Virus record (IMG/VR): IMGVR_UViG_3300037193_000179
Location: 1-26,178 of that record
Source of the DNA: a virus
Length of the DNA: 26,178 nt
Direction: 5' to 3' (one strand)
Every line of letters begins with the position of its first letter. The stretch's first letter is position 1. Below the pieces are notes generated by a model. That model was not told where the DNA came from. It saw only the letters and a list, made by a program, of their open reading frames with translations, and made no database searches. Both the position numbers and the translations under genes were made by a program. Positions 22,200 through 26,178 of the stretch are shown in pieces.

Positions 22200-23534
22200 G
22201 TGGGAGGCGCGAACAACTGGCGGGAGACCGTCACTGGCGAGGACTGGATGCGCTCGCAGGAGAAGCGCACGCTCCATGAGGAGCGCCGTCCTCGCGTCGC
22301 GACCGCCTCGGACATTCTCGGCCCGATCATGGGGCCGCTGGCTGCTCGAGTCTCCGACTGGAACCAGGCCGAGACCGCGTTCAACGGTCTGGTGTGGTCC
22401 GAGCCTGGCTCGCTGAACTCCCCGAACGACGCCGAGCACTGGATCGGGGAGGTCATCGCCCAGGAGGACGGCTTCGGTGTGCAGTTGGCGTGGAACTACC
22501 GCACGCCCGGCACGCCGCTGCTGTTCGTCCGCACGTTCGCGTCGACCGGCACCACTCGCACGTTCACGCCCTGGCAGCAGGGCGGTGGTGGTGCGCAGGG
22601 TGACGGCACGACGTGGCTCACCGGGGCCGGTGCTCCGGCCGGGAACATCGGTGAGGTCGGCAACTACTACATCAACACCACGACCGGCGAGTTCTACGAG
22701 AAGGTCGGGGACACGTCCTGGGCGCTGCGCGGATCGTTCCGTGGCCCGCAGGGCATCCAGGGCATCCCCGGCGAGAAGGGCGACACGGGCGACCAGGGCA
22801 TCCCCGGTCCCGAGGGTGACCCCGGCACACCCGGCTCTAAGTGGTGGACGAGCACGGCCGCGCCGGACGCTGCGCTGGGCATCGAGGGCGACTACCACCT
22901 GAACGTCACGACCGGTGACGTGTCGCTCAAGGTCGGCCCGCTGACGTGGAGCCTGCAGGGCAACATCAAGGGGGCGAAGGGCGACAAGGGTGACACGGGC
23001 GACGAGGGTCCGCAGGGACCTCCGGGCACGCTGGTCCCAGTGCAGGCTGAGCCCGACCCTGGCTGGCCCGAGGGTACCGTCTGGTGGGACACCGACGAGC
23101 CGGTGGAGGACGAGTTCACCTGGGCTCCGCTTGAAGTGTGGGACCCGCTCACCACGTATTCGGACGTGTCCCCGGTCAGTGTGGTGACGTACGACGGGTC
23201 GACCTGGCTCGCGACGGCTCCTTCGACCTCGGAGCCGCCAGGCACTGGGTCCTCGTGGATGCTCGTGGCTGAGCGCGGGCAGGACGGTGCTCCTGGCGAG
23301 GACGCCCCGATCGACCACACCCACGAGGCCGCCGACATTACGTCCGGCACGTTCGACGCTGCCCGCATCCCCACGCTAGACGCGAGCAAGGTGCAGTACG
23401 TACCGATCCGGCTGTTCTGGACCGGCAGTGCATGGCCCGCTCGCCCGGCTGGGGCCTACTCGGTCGACTGGATCGGACCTGCTGGCACTGCCGCTCCGCC
23501 GTGGACCTCCGTCGACACCTGGACTCAATACTGA
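22200..23534 (+). CDS. Collagen-like minor tail (fibre) protein
   Basis: A 444-residue protein from GTG 22200, with GGAGGAG (22189-22195) and a short spacer; this start gives MGGANNWRETVTGEDWM. Two collagen-type Gly-X-Y runs, at about residues 182-212 (GPQGIQGIPGEKGDTGDQGI) and about 258-277 (GAKGDKGDTGDEGPQGPPG), flank a small domain that itself has a copy before the first run: GEVGNYYINTTTGEFYEKVG and IEGDYHLNVTTGDVSLKVG are related segments. Near the end, DHTHEAADITSG is a motif common in tail fibres. Such proteins trimerise into fibres. It shares one base with the next gene. Confidence 0.82.
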   Translation: MGGANNWRETVTGEDWMRSQEKRTLHEERRPRVATASDILGPIMGPLAARVSDWNQAETAFNGLVWSEPGSLNSPNDAEHWIGEVIAQEDGFGVQLAWNYRTPGTPLLFVRTFASTGTTRTFTPWQQGGGGAQGDGTTWLTGAGAPAGNIGEVGNYYINTTTGEFYEKVGDTSWALRGSFRGPQGIQGIPGEKGDTGDQGIPGPEGDPGTPGSKWWTSTAAPDAALGIEGDYHLNVTTGDVSLKVGPLTWSLQGNIKGAKGDKGDTGDEGPQGPPGTLVPVQAEPDPGWPEGTVWWDTDEPVEDEFTWAPLEVWDPLTTYSDVSPVSVVTYDGSTWLATAPSTSEPPGTGSSWMLVAERGQDGAPGEDAPIDHTHEAADITSGTFDAARIPTLDASKVQYVPIRLFWTGSAWPARPAGAYSVDWIGPAGTAAPPWTSVDTWTQY

Positions 23535-24898
23535 TGACGTATACAGTCACTCTCTCCGAGGGCGGTGCCGACCGTCTCTCGACTGGTGGCGGCGGGGCTC
23601 GACACCTCGACGTTGCGCCGGACGGCACACTGTGGCGGGCCTACCGTCTCGCGGGCAACATGAACTTCTTCTACTCGAAGGACGGCGGCAAGTCGTGGAC
23701 GTGGACCTCCACGTCGACCACGTTCAACGGGCAGATCACGCACGCCGGTGACTTCTCCCTGTTCATCGACCAAGACGGCTACATGCATGTGGCCTATGCC
23801 CGCTACAACGCGGGCGGCAACGACGGGCGCACGATCCAGAACGCGGTGATCTACCGGCGCGGCACTCCGACCGGTGGCGGCACGGGCTGGTCGTGGAGTG
23901 GTGAGGTGGCGATCACCGGGCAGGACTTCTGGCACTGCCCGCAGGTTGTCGCGCACCGCGAGGGGACGGGCTGGAAGGTCCACACGCTCACGGCCTACAA
24001 CTGGGCCGGGGACAACCGGTCGATCCTGCACTACTGCCGGTTCAACGTGACGGCTGCTGGCGCGATCACGATGGACACCTCGACGTTCCTGCACGACTCG
24101 CCGGGCTCTACGGTCTACCACTCGCACCCATCGTTGGAGTTCCGACACAACGGCGACGGCAAGACGCCGCAGGTCATCGGCGGCGCTGCGAAGCCGGACC
24201 TGTTCATGTGCTGGACCTCCTCGAACGTCCTGCACTGGGGGAAGTTGTCGTACCTCGGCGGCGGGAACTGGGGGAACTTCTCCTACACCTACAGCAACCC
24301 CTCGACCGGCGTCGGTCGCGTGCAGGCGAGCAGCCCCTACATGGAGGGCCTCTACCAGCACCACCGATGGGCGAAGATGCTTTACGACGCCACGACCCAG
24401 CGGTACATGTTCGTCGGCATGCTGAGCAACGCGGCGGTGACCGCGCAGTACCTGTTCTGCGAGGAGTGGGACGCGAACGCAGCGAACCACTTCGGGTCCT
24501 ACCAGGCTGGCTACTCGGGGACGAGCCCGTACTTCTACTCGGGCAACGCGGCCCTGCTGCCTGACGGGAACGTCGAGGTCTGCGGTGTCGACGTGTGGAG
24601 CCCACCGAACAGTCGCCTTGCGAGGGTGATGGTCCGACGCCCTGCAGGCAGCAACACGAGGACTCTGCTCGACCATCAGGTGGTGGAGAGCGGCGGTCAC
24701 TCCGACCCGAACGTCTCGATGCTGCACTACCCGAAGGGCTCGGTGCAGTTGCTGTTCAACAGGGGCGGCAACGTCTACGGTGCGCAGAGGTCGCTATCGA
24801 ACCTGTGGATGAACGTGGGCGGGGTAGCGAAGAACGTGATCCGCTACCGCAACGTGGGTGGGACGCCGGTGCCGGTGACGATCAAGAAGGGAGCCTGA
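23534..24898 (+). CDS. Tail protein with Asp-box beta-propeller (sialidase-like fold)
   Basis: A 454-residue protein starting at an ATG whose A is the last base of the preceding stop. Residues 48-55, SKDGGKSW, are a perfect Asp box (S-x-D-x-G-x-x-W), the turn motif of sialidases and other BNR propellers. Repeating blade-like segments follow: FSLFIDQDGYMHVAY, HPSLEFRHNGDG...KPDLFMCWTS, HHRWAKMLYDATTQRYMFVG, GNAALLPDGNVEVCG and VSMLHYPKGSVQLLFN. It is placed among fibre genes, so it is a likely receptor-binding or glycan-processing tail protein. Glycosidase activity is not shown: the Arg triad of true sialidases cannot be confirmed by eye. The closing GGTPVPVTIKKGA is a common end for actinophage fibre proteins. 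Confidence 0.72.
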   Translation: MTYTVTLSEGGADRLSTGGGGARHLDVAPDGTLWRAYRLAGNMNFFYSKDGGKSWTWTSTSTTFNGQITHAGDFSLFIDQDGYMHVAYARYNAGGNDGRTIQNAVIYRRGTPTGGGTGWSWSGEVAITGQDFWHCPQVVAHREGTGWKVHTLTAYNWAGDNRSILHYCRFNVTAAGAITMDTSTFLHDSPGSTVYHSHPSLEFRHNGDGKTPQVIGGAAKPDLFMCWTSSNVLHWGKLSYLGGGNWGNFSYTYSNPSTGVGRVQASSPYMEGLYQHHRWAKMLYDATTQRYMFVGMLSNAAVTAQYLFCEEWDANAANHFGSYQAGYSGTSPYFYSGNAALLPDGNVEVCGVDVWSPPNSRLARVMVRRPAGSNTRTLLDHQVVESGGHSDPNVSMLHYPKGSVQLLFNRGGNVYGAQRSLSNLWMNVGGVAKNVIRYRNVGGTPVPVTIKKGA

Positions 24899-24899
24899 C

Positions 24900-25610
24900 G
24901 TGGCAGACCCCGGAGCCTTGAAGGTCCGCGTCGGCGGAGTCGACCGGGAGGTCACTCGTGGCCGTCGAGGCGAGCCCGGCCTTCCTGGCACCCTGACTGG
25001 CGAGGTGAAGATGTTCGCTGGGTCGGCAGTGCCACCCGGCTACCTCTACTGCGACGGGGCGTCATACCTGCGAGCCGACTACCCCGGCCTGTTCGCGGTG
25101 ATCGGCACGGCGTTCGGGGCGGTCGACGCCACGCATTTCAATGTGCCGGACTACCGGGACCGGGAGCCGCGTGGGTCCAAGACCATTGCGGACTCGCTGG
25201 GGAACGACGGGCTCGCGCTCGCCTCGCGGGCTGTGGCCCACGACCACGCGCACAGCCACTCCTCGTCGGCCAGCGTCGGCGGCGGGATCAGCAGCGCCGG
25301 GACTGGCACCTCTATCACGGGCGGCATCGCGGCCGCCGACACGAACCACAACCACACCGGCCCGGGAGACCACGGCAGCGTCAACAACTCCCCGACTTCT
25401 GGTGGCGCAGTTCGACTCACGACCACGGGGCACGGCTCTACCGGCCTTGTCGTGCAGGCTCCGGGCATCAGCCACGCCCACGGTCACACGTTCGCCATCA
25501 GCGACCCCGGCCACAGTCACGGGCATACCCTGAGCGTGACGCCTTCGATTACAGCCACGGCCTCTGGCGAGCACCCTCGTCAGGTCATCCACTTCATCAT
25601 CAAGACGTAG
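24900..25610 (+). CDS. Tail-collar domain protein with His-rich receptor-tip region
   Basis: A 236-residue protein from GTG 24900, one base after the preceding stop. After a short lead with RRGEPGLPG, residues about 34-90 match the phage tail collar domain (GEVKMFAGSAVPPGYLYCDG then YPGLFAVIGTAFG and FNVPDYRDR). The remainder is Gly/Ser/Thr-rich with many HxH pairs: HDHAHSHSS, TNHNHTG, ISHAHGHTF and PGHSHGHTL. In T4 gp12 and gp37, such HxH motifs in intertwined trimers coordinate metal ions along the needle. It is therefore likely a short trimeric tail fibre needing metal. The end (GEHPRQVIHFIIKT) is also typical of collar-type proteins. Confidence 0.85.
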   Translation: MADPGALKVRVGGVDREVTRGRRGEPGLPGTLTGEVKMFAGSAVPPGYLYCDGASYLRADYPGLFAVIGTAFGAVDATHFNVPDYRDREPRGSKTIADSLGNDGLALASRAVAHDHAHSHSSSASVGGGISSAGTGTSITGGIAAADTNHNHTGPGDHGSVNNSPTSGGAVRLTTTGHGSTGLVVQAPGISHAHGHTFAISDPGHSHGHTLSVTPSITATASGEHPRQVIHFIIKT

Positions 25611-25618
25611 GAGCAGCA

Positions 25619-26011
25619 GTGAGCACTTCGGTCCAGTGGTGGCCCGTCCGTCCGATTGACGAGAACTCGTTCACGGACATTCTCCCGAACAACCCGGTCG
25701 AGTCGATCAACTGGGAGGTCGACCCTCTGACCGGCCAGCCGATCCAGAACATGATCGTGACCTTCGGTGGCGACCCGCTCACCAAGATGCAGCGGTACGA
25801 GGTGATCCGCAGGATGCGGACGACCCCGGCGCAGGAGGCGCAGGAGAAGGCGGCAGTGAGCGCCTACCAGGCGATGACCGACTACATCAACCTCACCCGG
25901 ACGCCCACGAACGGTGAGGTAGTCGCCCGCGTGAAGGCGAACACGATCATCCTGCGCGAACTGGTGAAGCAGGCGTTCCCGATCGCGGCTAAGGAACTCC
26001 TTGGTCCGTGA
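25619..26011 (+). CDS. Hypothetical protein in the tail fibre module
   Basis: A 130-residue protein starting at GTG 25619, with AGGAG overlapping the preceding stop (25609-25613). It begins MSTSVQWWPVRPIDENSFTDI, has a short strand-like middle with WEVDPLTGQPIQNMIVTFGG, and a helical C-terminal half (QEAQEKAAVSAYQAMTDYINL, ANTIILRELVKQAFPIAAKEL). I do not recognise the family. Its place after the collar protein would fit a fibre assembly chaperone or a small virion protein, but this is only position. Confidence 0.65.
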   Translation: MSTSVQWWPVRPIDENSFTDILPNNPVESINWEVDPLTGQPIQNMIVTFGGDPLTKMQRYEVIRRMRTTPAQEAQEKAAVSAYQAMTDYINLTRTPTNGEVVARVKANTIILRELVKQAFPIAAKELLGP

Positions 26012-26091
26012 TGCCGTACGCTGAGCGAAGCAGGACGGCCACCGAGTTCAGTCACTGAACTACGGCGGAGCCAAGATGGAGGAGGAACCAT
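26012..26091 (+). promoter_or_regulatory. Intergenic region before the Cys-rich protein
   Basis: An 80-base gap containing TACGCT (26017-26022), a weak possible -10, then palindrome copy 9, then a long purine ribosome-binding region, GGAGGAGGA (26078-26086). If the -10 is real, the palindrome would sit just downstream of the transcription start, as for a roadblock or operator. Confidence 0.3.
26045..26061. promoter_or_regulatory. 17-bp palindrome, copy 9
   Basis: AGTTCAGTCACTGAACT, perfect, central base C, followed by AC. Intergenic, 30 bases upstream of the next start codon. Confidence 0.85.
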
Positions 26092-26178
26092 ATGGCTAGG
26101 TGCGGGTGCGCCAACGACCGCTGCGACTGCGTGATCGTCGCAGGTAACTGGATCACGATTTACGGCTCCGGCACCAAG
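26092..26178 (+). CDS. Small Cys-rich protein, N-terminal part (runs off the window)
   Basis: The frame is open to the last base, giving 29 residues that start MARCGCANDRCDCVIVAGN. Proteins with this CxC....CxC N-terminus followed by a V..G..I.I.G.G segment are found at the end of actinophage tail modules and are often called minor tail proteins. The paired CxC could bind a metal ion. ATG 26092 follows a strong GGAGGAGGA. Full length and domain content cannot be seen. Confidence 0.68.
   Translation, partial: MARCGCANDRCDCVIVAGNWITIYGSGTK

Noticed and set aside
469-26061. The dispersed palindromes as CRISPR repeats, transposon ends or LexA boxes
   Set aside because: They are kilobases apart with no spacer pattern or transposase, and have GTTC..GAAC arm order rather than the GAAC..GTTC order of actinobacterial SOS boxes.

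Overview
The window is a piece of a temperate-looking, long-tailed (siphovirus) bacteriophage of a high-GC actinobacterium. Evidence: G/C at almost every third codon position, GTG and even TTG starts, and a virion gene order with actinophage families (DUF1360-type membrane protein, MuF/protease fusion, PGRP-type amidase, ReqiPepy6 Gp37-like tail protein, small Cys-rich CNCGKKK and CGC..CDC proteins). The exact host (Streptomyces, Rhodococcus, Gordonia or similar) cannot be read from the sequence. No integrase, repressor, replication gene or tRNA is visible in the window.

Layout. 1-465: 3' end of the large terminase. 475-819: small membrane protein. 884-5418: portal, then one very long MuF / 2H-phosphoesterase / prohead-protease polypeptide with a well-formed internal start at 3757. 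5420-5566: a tiny Cys-containing protein. 5567-5690: back-to-back hairpins, the second a strong bidirectional terminator. 5691-7503, minus strand: a three-gene cassette with overlapping ends (amidase, endonuclease/exonuclease/phosphatase-family protein, holin-like protein), placed between the protease and capsid genes. 7504-7681: divergent control region. 7682-12724, plus strand: capsid with scaffold-like N-terminus, head-associated protein, Lys/Ala-tailed protein, major tail protein, head-tail adaptor, Mtd-N-like protein. 12724-13812: tail terminator/connector genes. 13908-17650: tail assembly chaperones with a probable -1 frameshift, and tape measure. 17661-26011: tail tip and fibre module (distal tail protein, glycine-rich/fibronectin/Gp37-like giant, collagen-like fibre, Asp-box propeller protein, tail-collar protein, small hypothetical). 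26092-end: start of a small Cys-rich protein.

The outstanding signal is a 17-bp palindrome, AGTTCAGTSACTGAACT (S = G or C), present nine times (eight perfect, one with a single end mismatch) across the whole window. Four copies lie between genes or just past a stop, one straddles the ribosome-binding site and GTG start of a gene, and four lie inside structural genes, read only in the two frames that contain no stop codon. The best precedent is the family of scattered phage repressor sites: the conserved inverted repeats bound by the phiC31 repressor in Streptomyces, and the stoperators of cluster A mycobacteriophages. I infer that a repressor encoded outside the window binds these sites and silences the late region in a lysogen. 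A partition (parS-like) or other DNA-architecture role is the main alternative.
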